From: Clavelina lepadiformis
Taxonomy: Eukaryota; Chordata; Ascidiacea; Aplousobranchia; Clavelinidae
DNA length: 64,000 bases
Assembly (NCBI RefSeq): GCF_947623445.1
Contig: NC_135248.1
Span: forward strand, 2,534,977 to 2,598,976
Direction of reading: 5' to 3'
The notes beneath the pieces were generated by a model. It ran no database searches, had not been told where the DNA came from, and worked only from the letters and a program-made list of their open reading frames with translations. The position numbers and the translations under genes are program-made. Below, one piece after another: positions 1 to 11,129 of the stretch (the stretch's first letter is position 1; each line of letters starts with the position of its first letter).

Positions 1-1
1 C

Positions 2-103
2 AGAAAAACGTTTCAAAGCGAAGGGCATCAGTACAATTGTGTAAGCTGTGCAAACGAGATTGAAGGAAAACATGACCACTTTGCAAACGTGAAAGACATT
101 TAA
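2..103 (+). CDS. possible 3'-terminal exon of an unrecognised gene, cut by the window edge
   Basis: An open frame enters from the left edge and ends at TAA 101-103. Its 33 residues include two cysteines in a Cys-x2-Cys arrangement (CVSC) followed by a charged tail ending HFANVKDI. Composition looks more like protein than the surrounding AT-rich DNA, but no start, splice site or domain can be seen. It could equally be a chance open frame. No product assigned. Confidence 0.22.
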   Translation, partial: RKTFQSEGHQYNCVSCANEIEGKHDHFANVKDI

Positions 104-2157
104 TCACTGTTTACGGGTATGATTTGTAATCATGTTTTCCATAATATTAAAACATTGGAAATCAGTTATGAATTGAAGATAGTTAAGAAACATTGCTTTT
201 CACATTTTAGTTGTAATTATGGGCCTGTGAGAGAGAAAGTTTGCATAACTTTTTCGTTTCTTGGTTTTTAAAGCTGTTGCTCCAGAAATGTTAAAAATAG
301 TTACTGAAAACCAGAGTTTAAAGGTTAATAAGTCAAAAATAAAATTATTACGCTAAAAACAACAGTACAACTTAAATTTGAATTTGAATTAAGGGCCACC
401 GATTTGTTACTTTATATTTTACGGATAAATTTCTAGACATCACTGTAACTCATACAAATATAGAAGCTGACCTAGAATAGATGAGAACAGAAATATTGAC
501 TTACATTGGGCTTGTTATCACTGCTGATCACTTGAAGCAGAACCACTTGTGACAGGGTGATTTGTGGGACAAAAATATGGACCTCCAATATTCAGAGCTA
601 CAATGCCGCATTATCGGTTCATCGCCTTGACACGATTCCACCTATATACTACACACCAAGTACCTTTCCGAGGTCATTGTCCTTACCTCCAATGCATTCA
701 AAGTAAGCCAGACAAATATGGAAAATATCACAACTTTTAGTTCTTGGACAAAACACGCTAAATTTCGGTAACATTACATCTCATCTTCATTGCTTTGTAT
801 CCCTGGTAAAATGTGTTTATATCACGAAGTTATTACCGCACTGCAGTAGTTGTTCAATGCAAATTTTTTCATTTAACCACAATTGTTTGATATTGACATA
901 GATGTAGGCCTATCTTTCTGTAATTAATTATAGGCAAGTTTGGTCTAAGATTATGTTCTTAAAACGAATGAAGCTGAAATAATAATGAACTGAAATACGA
1001 TTGACTGGGCTTGGCTTAGTATCGGGCCTCTTAGGTTGGTAATCGCTGTTTGTGTCATAGAACAGCGTAAGCGTTAACAAGGCAAGGTACCTTCTTACCT
1101 ACATGTGGCGATATCGCAACATAAGTTTCATGGTTTGCACATAATAATGCAAGAATGAAACAAAGTAATGTCAAAAAGTTCTGAGTTCTGTAGCCTACAT
1201 CATGATGAAGGAAAAAATCCACAAATCGGCAATTTTTGCCATTTCTGAACAAAAAATTTGAAATTATCTCAAAAACTAGAGCCAATAGGAAAAAACAACC
1301 TTATTTTCGGATTCAGCACCCCAAAATCAATGAAACATCTCCGGCACAAAACATTGTGTTGACCAGTGTGGTTATTGAGAAGTTGGGGGGACATGTACCT
1401 CCTTGAAATGAGGTCCCTGATTAGCAAGCACAACAACATATCCGAAAAGACACAATGAAATCTTTTGGAAAATTGATGTGTCTTGCCAGTATCTGGAGAA
1501 CAGGGTAGTGAATGCTACATTTACTCACAAGACACATAGGACAAATACGTGATAGCTGCTGCAGCAAATGATATTGCGCTGAAGATATTTCCAAGCAAAC
1601 AAGTTACTAACACAAATTGCTGCCTAAATAGGGCTAATATTACTTAAAATCGTCAAGTTTTTACGCTGATGATAAATCTTTCTTTCTTTAATACCTGTAA
1701 CATGTAAGATCAAAATTGAAATCAGCACACTTATATTGTGCAATGACAGGTGTAGTATTAATACAACAAAATTGCGTTCTCCAGTGATGAGTAGGCTGCA
1801 CAGTTTGAAAGCCATTCTCGAACATAATTGTTTGAAAATAGTTTCTTATGATCGGCTGCTAGGATGCCATAGCCTACCTTTATGCAAAAAGAACATGAAA
1901 ACTTATCGCCTTTTAAAAGGATAGGGTATTCCCCCAACTGGATGTCGTGGAAGCAGGTGAAACTTTCATTTCCAAACATCTCACAGCAAAGTTTCAGAAT
2001 TAATACAGACGTGAGGAAATGAAGAGGTTCTGATTATGTGACGTGTTTCATGCTGAACCAGGTATTGCCAACTGTTAAAACTAGGCTAGCATCACAAACT
2101 TCAAAAACAAGTTTACATTTTTACTCTAGTCGTCTAGTGCTCTAGTGCTACACAATC
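104..2157. other. no gene recognised
   Basis: AT-rich sequence with only short open frames on both strands (largest about 76 codons). I saw no domain, no phased exon series and no terminal inverted repeat. It may hold 3' UTR of a gene to the left or plain intergenic DNA. Confidence 0.4.
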
Positions 2158-2277
2158 GCCTACGACCATACCACGTTGAGTACACCGCATCTCGTCCGAT
2201 CTAGGAAGTTAAGCAACGTCGGGCCCGGTTGGTACTTGGATGGGTGACCGCCTGGGAATACTGGGTATTGTAGGCTT
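2158..2277 (+). rRNA. 5S ribosomal RNA gene
   Basis: The stretch begins GCCTACGACCATACCACGTT and ends GGGTATTGTAGGCTT. This matches the metazoan 5S rRNA at both termini, and the two ends pair as helix I (GCCTAC with GTAGGC). The internal promoter region (AAGTTAAGCAACGTCGGG, then TACTTGGATGGGTGACCGCC) is intact. The length of 120 nt is standard. A T-run just after the 3' end (CTTTTC, then further T tracts to about 2300) can serve as the RNA polymerase III terminator. It is a single copy here. Looks functional. Confidence 0.94.
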
Positions 2278-2448
2278 TTCGTTATTTTTTAATTTTCCAA
2301 CGTTTTTTTCTGCATTTTTATTTTCCAGATGAGCTTTTCAAAATTCAAACTATTTGTTAATTTCTAATCAATATCATTTTTGAACATGTTTTATTTTAGA
2401 TATGTTTATTTTGTAAATACAGTATTATCAGCGCACAGTATCGTAGCC

Positions 2449-2521
2449 GCCTCTATAGCTCAGGGATTAGAGCAACGGTCTTGTAAACCAGGGGTCGTGA
2501 GTTCAATTCTCACTGGAGGCT
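2449..2521 (+). tRNA. tRNA-Thr (anticodon UGU)
   Basis: Cloverleaf: acceptor strands 2449-2455 (GCCTCTA) and 2514-2520 (TGGAGGC) pair over 7 bp with one G-T pair. The D arm has a GCTC/GAGC stem. The anticodon loop is CTTGTAA (anticodon TGT, Thr). The T arm GTGAG-TTCAATT-CTCAC is perfect and the discriminator base is T. Both internal promoter boxes are present. The anticodon stem is odd: ACGGT opposite ACCAG leaves the two outer pairs (A-G, C-A) mismatched, where a metazoan tRNA-Thr normally has CTGGT. No oligo-T terminator follows; the gene runs within 15 bp into the 8-bp satellite. It may be functional or a slightly decayed copy. Confidence 0.85.
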
Positions 2522-2535
2522 ATTCTACTTACACC

Positions 2536-2763
2536 GGGTACTAGGGTACTAGGGTACTAGGGTACTAGGGTACTAGGGTACTAGGGTACTAGGGTACTAG
2601 GGTACTAGGGTACTAGGGTACTAGGGTACTAGGGTACTAGGGTACTAGGGTACTAGGGTACTAGGGTACTAGGGTACTAGGGTACTAGGGTACTAGGGTA
2701 CTAGGGTACTAGGGTACTAGGGTACTAGGGTACTAGGGTACTAGGGTACTAGGGTACTAGGGT
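2536..2763. repeat. 8-bp satellite (GGGTACTA)n, first block
   Basis: About 28 perfect head-to-tail copies of GGGTACTA start 15 bp after the tRNA-Thr. The block ends in a short degenerate junction (GGTTGGGTAGGGTCT) leading into a truncated tRNA copy. Stops occur in every frame on both strands, so it is non-coding. Confidence 0.98.
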
Positions 2764-2775
2764 TGGGTAGGGTCT

Positions 2776-2835
2776 AGGGATTAGAGCAACGGTCTTGTAA
2801 ACCAGGGGTCGTGAGTTCAATTCTCACTGGAGGCT
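2776..2835 (+). pseudogene. 5'-truncated tRNA-Thr copy inside the satellite
   Basis: Positions 2776-2835 are identical to 2462-2521 of the upstream tRNA-Thr, including the unusual anticodon-stem bases. The identity continues through the 14 bp that lead into the satellite (to 2849). The 5' acceptor strand and the first half of the D arm are missing, so it cannot fold as a tRNA. The A box is incomplete and the B box is retained. It looks like a duplicate of the tRNA-satellite junction, broken where the D-loop sequence AGGGATTAG resembles the repeat AGGGTACTAG. Confidence 0.93.
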
Positions 2836-2849
2836 ATTCTACTTACACC

Positions 2850-5800
2850 GGGTACTAGGGTACTAGGGTACTAGGGTACTAGGGTACTAGGGTACTAGGG
2901 TACTAGGGTACTAGGGTACTAGGGTACTAGGGTACTAGGGTACTAGGGTACTAGGGTACTAGGGTACTAGGGTACTAGGGTACTAGGGTACTAGGGTACT
3001 AGGGTACTAGGGTACTAGGGTACTAGGGTACTAGGGTACTAGGGTACTAGGGTACTAGGGTACTAGGGTACTAGGGTACTAGGGTACTAGGGTACTAGGG
3101 TACTAGGGTACTAGGGTACTAGGGTACTAGGGTACTAGGGTACTAGGGTACTAGGGTACTAGGGTACTAGGGTACTAGGGTACTAGGGTACTAGGGTACT
3201 AGGGTACTAGGGTACTAGGGTACTAGGGTACTAGGGTACTAGGGTACTAGGGTACTAGGGTACTAGGGTACTAGGGTACTAGGGTACTAGGGTACTAGGG
3301 TACTAGGGTACTAGGGTACTAGGGTACTAGGGTACTAGGGTACTAGGGTACTAGGGTACTAGGGTACTAGGGTACTAGGGTACTAGGGTACTAGGGTACT
3401 AGGGTACTAGGGTACTAGGGTACTAGGGTACTAGGGTACTAGGGTACTAGGGTACTAGGGTACTAGGGTACTAGGGTACTAGGGTACTAGGGTACTAGGG
3501 TACTAGGGTACTAGGGTACTAGGGTACTAGGGTACTAGGGTACTAGGGTACTAGGGTACTAGGGTACTAGGGTACTAGGGTACTAGGGTACTAGGGTACT
3601 AGGGTACTAGGGTACTAGGGTACTAGGGTACTAGGGTACTAGGGTACTAGGGTACTAGGGTACTAGGGTACTAGGGTACTAGGGTACTAGGGTACTAGGG
3701 TACTAGGGTACTAGGGTACTAGGGTACTAGGGTACTAGGGTACTAGGGTACTAGGGTACTAGGGTACTAGGGTACTAGGGTACTAGGGTACTAGGGTACT
3801 AGGGTACTAGGGTACTAGGGTACTAGGGTACTAGGGTACTAGGGTACTAGGGTACTAGGGTACTAGGGTACTAGGGTACTAGGGTACTAGGGTACTAGGG
3901 TACTAGGGTACTAGGGTACTAGGGTACTAGGGTACTAGGGTACTAGGGTACTAGGGTACTAGGGTACTAGGGTACTAGGGTACTAGGGTACTAGGGTACT
4001 AGGGTACTAGGGTACTAGGGTACTAGGGTACTAGGGTACTAGGGTACTAGGGTACTAGGGTACTAGGGTACTAGGGTACTAGGGTACTAGGGTACTAGGG
4101 TACTAGGGTACTAGGGTACTAGGGTACTAGGGTACTAGGGTACTAGGGTACTAGGGTACTAGGGTACTAGGGTACTAGGGTACTAGGGTACTAGGGTACT
4201 AGGGTACTAGGGTACTAGGGTACTAGGGTACTAGGGTACTAGGGTACTAGGGTACTAGGGTACTAGGGTACTAGGGTACTAGGGTACTAGGGTACTAGGG
4301 TACTAGGGTACTAGGGTACTAGGGTACTAGGGTACTAGGGTACTAGGGTACTAGGGTACTAGGGTACTAGGGTACTAGGGTACTAGGGTACTAGGGTACT
4401 AGGGTACTAGGGTACTAGGGTACTAGGGTACTAGGGTACTAGGGTACTAGGGTACTAGGGTACTAGGGTACTAGGGTACTAGGGTACTAGGGTACTAGGG
4501 TACTAGGGTACTAGGGTACTAGGGTACTAGGGTACTAGGGTACTAGGGTACTAGGGTACTAGGGTACTAGGGTACTAGGGTACTAGGGTACTAGGGTACT
4601 AGGGTACTAGGGTACTAGGGTACTAGGGTACTAGGGTACTAGGGTACTAGGGTACTAGGGTACTAGGGTACTAGGGTACTAGGGTACTAGGGTACTAGGG
4701 TACTAGGGTACTAGGGTACTAGGGTACTAGGGTACTAGGGTACTAGGGTACTAGGGTACTAGGGTACTAGGGTACTAGGGTACTAGGGTACTAGGGTACT
4801 AGGGTACTAGGGTACTAGGGTACTAGGGTACTAGGGTACTAGGGTACTAGGGTACTAGGGTACTAGGGTACTAGGGTACTAGGGTACTAGGGTACTAGGG
4901 TACTAGGGTACTAGGGTACTAGGGTACTAGGGTACTAGGGTACTAGGGTACTAGGGTACTAGGGTACTAGGGTACTAGGGTACTAGGGTACTAGGGTACT
5001 AGGGTACTAGGGTACTAGGGTACTAGGGTACTAGGGTACTAGGGTACTAGGGTACTAGGGTACTAGGGTACTAGGGTACTAGGGTACTAGGGTACTAGGG
5101 TACTAGGGTACTAGGGTACTAGGGTACTAGGGTACTAGGGTACTAGGGTACTAGGGTACTAGGGTACTAGGGTACTAGGGTACTAGGGTACTAGGGTACT
5201 AGGGTACTAGGGTACTAGGGTACTAGGGTACTAGGGTACTAGGGTACTAGGGTACTAGGGTACTAGGGTACTAGGGTACTAGGGTACTAGGGTACTAGGG
5301 TACTAGGGTACTAGGGTACTAGGGTACTAGGGTACTAGGGTACTAGGGTACTAGGGTACTAGGGTACTAGGGTACTAGGGTACTAGGGTACTAGGGTACT
5401 AGGGTACTAGGGTACTAGGGTACTAGGGTACTAGGGTACTAGGGTACTAGGGTACTAGGGTACTAGGGTACTAGGGTACTAGGGTACTAGGGTACTAGGG
5501 TACTAGGGTACTAGGGTACTAGGGTACTAGGGTACTAGGGTACTAGGGTACTAGGGTACTAGGGTACTAGGGTACTAGGGTACTAGGGTACTAGGGTACT
5601 AGGGTACTAGGGTACTAGGGTACTAGGGTACTAGGGTACTAGGGTACTAGGGTACTAGGGTACTAGGGTACTAGGGTACTAGGGTACTAGGGTACTAGGG
5701 TACTAGGGTACTAGGGTACTAGGGTACTAGGGTACTAGGGTACTAGGGTACTAGGGTACTAGGGTACTAGGGTACTAGGGTACTAGGGTACTAGGGTACT

Positions 5801-7576
5801 AGGGTACTAGGGTACTAGGGTACTAGGGTACTAGGGTACTAGGGTACTAGGGTACTAGGGTACTAGGGTACTAGGGTACTAGGGTACTAGGGTACTAGGG
5901 TACTAGGGTACTAGGGTACTAGGGTACTAGGGTACTAGGGTACTAGGGTACTAGGGTACTAGGGTACTAGGGTACTAGGGTACTAGGGTACTAGGGTACT
6001 AGGGTACTAGGGTACTAGGGTACTAGGGTACTAGGGTACTAGGGTACTAGGGTACTAGGGTACTAGGGTACTAGGGTACTAGGGTACTAGGGTACTAGGG
6101 TACTAGGGTACTAGGGTACTAGGGTACTAGGGTACTAGGGTACTAGGGTACTAGGGTACTAGGGTACTAGGGTACTAGGGTACTAGGGTACTAGGGTACT
6201 AGGGTACTAGGGTACTAGGGTACTAGGGTACTAGGGTACTAGGGTACTAGGGTACTAGGGTACTAGGGTACTAGGGTACTAGGGTACTAGGGTACTAGGG
6301 TACTAGGGTACTAGGGTACTAGGGTACTAGGGTACTAGGGTACTAGGGTACTAGGGTACTAGGGTACTAGGGTACTAGGGTACTAGGGTACTAGGGTACT
6401 AGGGTACTAGGGTACTAGGGTACTAGGGTACTAGGGTACTAGGGTACTAGGGTACTAGGGTACTAGGGTACTAGGGTACTAGGGTACTAGGGTACTAGGG
6501 TACTAGGGTACTAGGGTACTAGGGTACTAGGGTACTAGGGTACTAGGGTACTAGGGTACTAGGGTACTAGGGTACTAGGGTACTAGGGTACTAGGGTACT
6601 AGGGTACTAGGGTACTAGGGTACTAGGGTACTAGGGTACTAGGGTACTAGGGTACTAGGGTACTAGGGTACTAGGGTACTAGGGTACTAGGGTACTAGGG
6701 TACTAGGGTACTAGGGTACTAGGGTACTAGGGTACTAGGGTACTAGGGTACTAGGGTACTAGGGTACTAGGGTACTAGGGTACTAGGGTACTAGGGTACT
6801 AGGGTACTAGGGTACTAGGGTACTAGGGTACTAGGGTACTAGGGTACTAGGGTACTAGGGTACTAGGGTACTAGGGTACTAGGGTACTAGGGTACTAGGG
6901 TACTAGGGTACTAGGGTACTAGGGTACTAGGGTACTAGGGTACTAGGGTACTAGGGTACTAGGGTACTAGGGTACTAGGGTACTAGGGTACTAGGGTACT
7001 AGGGTACTAGGGTACTAGGGTACTAGGGTACTAGGGTACTAGGGTACTAGGGTACTAGGGTACTAGGGTACTAGGGTACTAGGGTACTAGGGTACTAGGG
7101 TACTAGGGTACTAGGGTACTAGGGTACTAGGGTACTAGGGTACTAGGGTACTAGGGTACTAGGGTACTAGGGTACTAGGGTACTAGGGTACTAGGGTACT
7201 AGGGTACTAGGGTACTAGGGTACTAGGGTACTAGGGTACTAGGGTACTAGGGTACTAGGGTACTAGGGTACTAGGGTACTAGGGTACTAGGGTACTAGGG
7301 TACTAGGGTACTAGGGTACTAGGGTACTAGGGTACTAGGGTACTAGGGTACTAGGGTACTAGGGTACTAGGGTACTAGGGTACTAGGGTACTAGGGTACT
7401 AGGGTACTAGGGTACTAGGGTACTAGGGTACTAGGGTACTAGGGTACTAGGGTACTAGGGTACTAGGGTACTAGGGTACTAGGGTACTAGGGTACTAGGG
7501 TACTAGGGTACTAGGGTACTAGGGTACTAGGGTACTAGGGTACTAGGGTACTAGGGTACTAGGGTACTAGGGTACT
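2850..7576. repeat. 8-bp satellite (GGGTACTA)n, main block
   Basis: About 4.73 kb (roughly 590 units) of GGGTACTA, with no deviation that I could find: the 60-base rows alternate between two identical patterns from end to end. The plus strand has GGG every 8 nt (G3-N5 spacing, fitting the G-quadruplex consensus). Each unit also contains the palindromes GTAC and CTAG, so hairpins are possible. It is non-coding, with stops in all six frames. The homogeneity means either very recent expansion or efficient homogenisation. The copy number in the assembly may not be exact. Confidence 0.98.
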
Positions 7577-8217
7577 TTGCAGGCTATGTTAACCATACAT
7601 ATAGGAAGTACCAGCCTATTATTGCGAATTTGTCCATTGATTTCGTGTTGCAGCACTGTAGCCTACTATTCTTGAATCCGCATTGCGTCACATAAAACAA
7701 ATCCGTAAACTTCATGTGGAAAATATCGAGGTTATGTGAAAATGAATGAATGAAAATATCAAAAATGCAGACCATTTACAGTATCCAATGCCATATTTTT
7801 CTCTTTAGTAAGCACGCTAATTTTTCCGGAACGTTCTTCAATAAAATCCATATCTAAAGTATATGTTTGAAAATGGCTTGTAGCCTACTTGGCATGTCAG
7901 CAGGAGAAACTACAACCAATGTTTAGGTTCTGATGGTGATTGTCTTTGTTAATGTGACATATATCATATAAGCCTGCTTTGCTGTGAAACTACCTTTGCT
8001 GCTTAGCTGAACACAATAATGGAAGAGATATGATTAAGATGAGACTCGTCATGAGAGTATTTTCCTGAACAATGACACCCTTTTATCTACAAGCTGCTTT
8101 GCTACAAATGTGTTGTGTTACCAAACCTGTTAGAGAGTCCTTTGAACATAGATATCTGTACTTAGTTGTAGGCTCCCGGGCTGCTCCGTCAGTATTTTTC
8201 CTTTTGCATGCATTGAC
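7577..8217. other. no gene recognised
   Basis: AT-rich sequence next to the satellite. The first T run of four or more downstream of the tRNA-Thr (TTTTT) is at 7796-7800. A search on the minus strand for the remainder of a THAP domain after the exon at 8218-8274 found nothing convincing. Confidence 0.4.
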
Positions 8218-8274
8218 GTATTTTCCTTGCCTTTCTTGGTTGGTACAGCCAAAAGCCGCACAACTTATTGACAT
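8218..8274 (-). CDS. possible first exon of a THAP-domain protein (fragment)
   Basis: The minus-strand frame starting at the ATG at 8274 reads MSISCAAFGCTNQERQGKY. This matches the start of THAP zinc-finger proteins: initiator Met, a short gap, then C-x4-C with a small residue before the first Cys and GC-x-N after it. A possible GT donor follows codon 19 (TAC|GTCAAT), where THAP genes often have an intron. The remaining THAP signatures (Trp, the C-x2-H pair, the AVPTIF-like end) are not visible in the next 600 bp. This may be a true exon with a distant partner or a relic of a THAP-bearing transposon. Recognition rests on 19 residues. Confidence 0.4.
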
Positions 8275-9489
8275 TGTAATAAGTCGATGCACAAGCCTAA
8301 ATATAGTCTTTTGATTACAATTTCATCAATGCAAAGACTACCTGAAGAATGACTCACTAGTAGAAATGTATAATTTGCAATATAACTTATGCTCATAGCA
8401 GCCGTATGAAACCGTTAATCTTATGCAAGTAAGCTTCCCACATACCAGTATAATAAAACCACAAACATTAAACCTTGCTACATTTTGTTTTAACGTTATA
8501 TAAGACAAAATTATCGTTAGTTTTCCATTCATCAGATACTTATTTATACGGACAGTTGTAAATTGCACGCAAACAATTTTGCCAACCTTTCTTCATTTAA
8601 AAAATATGATAATGCAGAAACATGCTGAAATGAACCACTATTTCTCTTAGCGTAACTAAATTAGCGCTGGAGCTCTGCTAAATAATTTGTGTTTAACCTG
8701 TTGTATCAAAGATATAAATAAAACGAAAGTTAAACAAGATCGTTTTCTAAAGAAATGCAAATTTCTCGAAACCACATTAGCGTCACATTTTTCTGACCTT
8801 CATGCCCCCATTTGTTATGAGATTTTTATTCCGAAAGCTTTTCGGCTGTGGTTTTGATCGCTCTCATTGAAAATCTCTTTTCATTCTTTGAATTTTGACA
8901 AAATTCGCATGTACAGGAGCTAAAAGTGACGTGATTGAAAAAATTGACATCAACCGCTCACAATTGCTTCGGTTCATTGCGTGACAGCGTTTTTCATCAA
9001 ACCGAATTTTGTGGTGTTTCACATGTCAAGATTTCATTTTAAAAACTATTTACTGAAAGACTTCAACGTTTTAATATTTGATTTTGCTCAAGACATACTA
9101 TTTACAAGAACAGTTTTATTATTTTATTGTTGACGTTCAAAAATGAAACAATGAAAACTGTTTGTAGGTTTAAAAAGAACTTTGGAAAATTAATAATTAC
9201 ATTTTAACAGAATCAAAGTCCTAGTTTTCGATCAATGAAGCGGGTGCTCGCGTCGACACAGTTTTTTCAGGATTTCTTACAGTCTTGCCTCACCCCCTTT
9301 GACGAATCTAATAAAATATCTCACAAGCGGTTCGGAGTCCAGTTAAAGTTCACAGCAAGTTGACAGTCCGTCCGGACCGTCGGAACTTACGTGCGCAATG
9401 TCGCGACCTAGAAAGTCATTAAACCGATTTCGAAAACTTCCAGAATTCCCGATTAGTCTTAAACACAAATAAAAAAGACAATACAAATA
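8275..9489. other. no gene recognised
   Basis: Short random-looking frames only. No domain, tRNA or inverted-repeat element was seen. Confidence 0.4.
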
Positions 9490-9777
9490 TTATTCAATTT
9501 CGGTGTATTTGCAAAGCAGTTCAATAACGCTATAAAACGTTAGGATCGCACGTTGAAGAGAAAAGCGATCAAGAACATGGAAAATTAATTCTGCGATGCT
9601 TTCTCCTGTCATTGACTCCAGCTCATATAGACCAAAAAACGCCTCATGTATGCCCAAATCTGGATCAACATAACGGAGGCAAATTGATCCCTGTTCTTTA
9701 CCACAAACGTCTTTGAGTTCCATCCACCAATAAAGAAAAAAAAACGACTTTCTTTTATGTTTGAAGCCAAAGACCAT
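9490..9777 (-). pseudogene. hAT-family transposase relic (DUF4371/ZMYM1-like fragment)
   Basis: The minus-strand frame holds the block SICLRYVDPDLGIHEAFFGL, then YELESMTGESIAEL and VLDRFSL. This is characteristic of the region following the first catalytic Asp in DUF4371/hAT-type transposases and ZMYM1-like domesticated genes (pattern: I-x-VRYVD-x-DL-x-x-x-E-x-F-x-GLYE...TGESI...VL-x-RF). The catalytic DET-type motif is degraded to WWMELKDV, the fragment lacks both ends, and an A-rich run precedes it. No neighbouring transposase segments or terminal repeats were found. Decayed hAT insertion; no function expected. Confidence 0.75.
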
Positions 9778-11129
9778 AAAATCGAATGGTTAAACATTCT
9801 CATCATTTTCTCTTTAGAAGTAGTGCGTAGTTACCATCTTCATCGGAGTGACCTCTGAATACTAGGCCTTGTTTAAGCAAGTATTGCATGGAGCAATATA
9901 ATTCTTACTTTTCTAACTTGCATTCGCAGACCCAAAACGCAAATAACCGCATTTGCAAATGATGGGTTACAGTCTTGTTGTATCATCATATTATTGGTAT
10001 GGTGGCAGCAATAAAACTATCTAATTCTAAACGCATTTATACATGTGTGCAGGTTTTTTTTAAGGTTTGGTTTGGGTGACCGCTAAGTAGTTTTAAGAGA
10101 CCGCAAGTGTTTCATGTGAATACCAAAAAATAGCCTGTAGTTGCAAGTTCAAATTTTGGGAAACCGCTGGAGAAATTTGGGGGACCGTTTCGGTCCCCCA
10201 AAACACCTAATTAAAACAAACACTGCATGTGTGTAGTATCGTGTATAATTAAATTATATGCACTATCAATGACGGCAACAATAGTATTTTAATGTTATTT
10301 TTTATTCCTTATTTCGGAACAATGCGAGACGTCGACGGAGAACTTGACCATGAAATGCATGCTATACATATTGCACTGTAAAGACAAAAATCATAATTTG
10401 CAATAGGCCTATGTTTCAACTTCCAAATCCTATCCAATAAGGCAAATATTGGGAGGGAAATCACATCATGTCCCCGTCAACAAAAATATTGGGTATATAA
10501 ATAAAATAAAGCTGTGTTTTTTCTTTAACTGTTCCAAAGCCAAAACATTTCGTTTGAAAATATTGCATTTGGATCACAAGTAGGCTGACCAAAGCGTTGT
10601 TTACAGGCTACGAATTCTTTTAATAAGGACATTAAACTGTATTTTTAGCTAATAACTTTTTGCATAGGCCTGTTCAACTCGCGGCAGCTTTCAACCAGGA
10701 AGCGTCGCAATCAGTCAAACGCTTCTGACAGGCGACCTTTATATAAACATATTCCTTCAAAGCTTGACGACATTTCCACAAGGCCGTGTAGTAGCTTGAA
10801 GATTCGGCTCAGAAAAAAGATACGCCAGTGAATGCTTGCATCACAAAATGTGAATCGTACGTTCGATTCCCTGTAAACGTCAGTGTGGTTTTGTTTGTGG
10901 TGATTGCGTAGGGAAGAAAAGCAAAAAATATCGCAAACTATGATCGGGTTTTTGCGGTGTGAAATGCCAATATTGTGCCAACTGCGGTTATACAAATGAA
11001 TATAGAAAGAAATAAGTCCAGAAAGAGTTAAATAAACAGTTTTCATTACAAAAATTCCGTTTAATTTTTACAGCTTGTGAGTACTAAAATCGACATCGGT
11101 TAAAGTGGTAGCTAGCAATATCTTTAAGC
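9778..11129. other. no gene recognised; intergenic
   Basis: Contains a minus-strand open frame of 111 codons (10711-11046) with no recognisable domain, probably chance. It also contains the perfect hairpin listed separately. The last part is the 5' flank of the 7TM gene. Confidence 0.4.
10176..10202. repeat. perfect 12-bp stem / 3-nt loop hairpin
   Basis: TTTGGGGGACCG, loop TTT, then its exact reverse complement. It sits at the end of a 130-bp stretch in which 'gaccgc', 'aaaccgc' and 'gggaccg' recur, all around the phrase ACCG. It may be the end of a small repeat element. No coding context. Confidence 0.8.

Noticed and set aside
2536-7576. Telomere or subtelomere
   Set aside because: The unit is GGGTACTA, not TTAGGG, and ordinary genes flank it on both sides, so nothing marks a chromosome end.
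10711-11046. 111-codon minus-strand frame
   Set aside because: No domain, no splice context, and it lies in the 5' flank of the 7TM gene.
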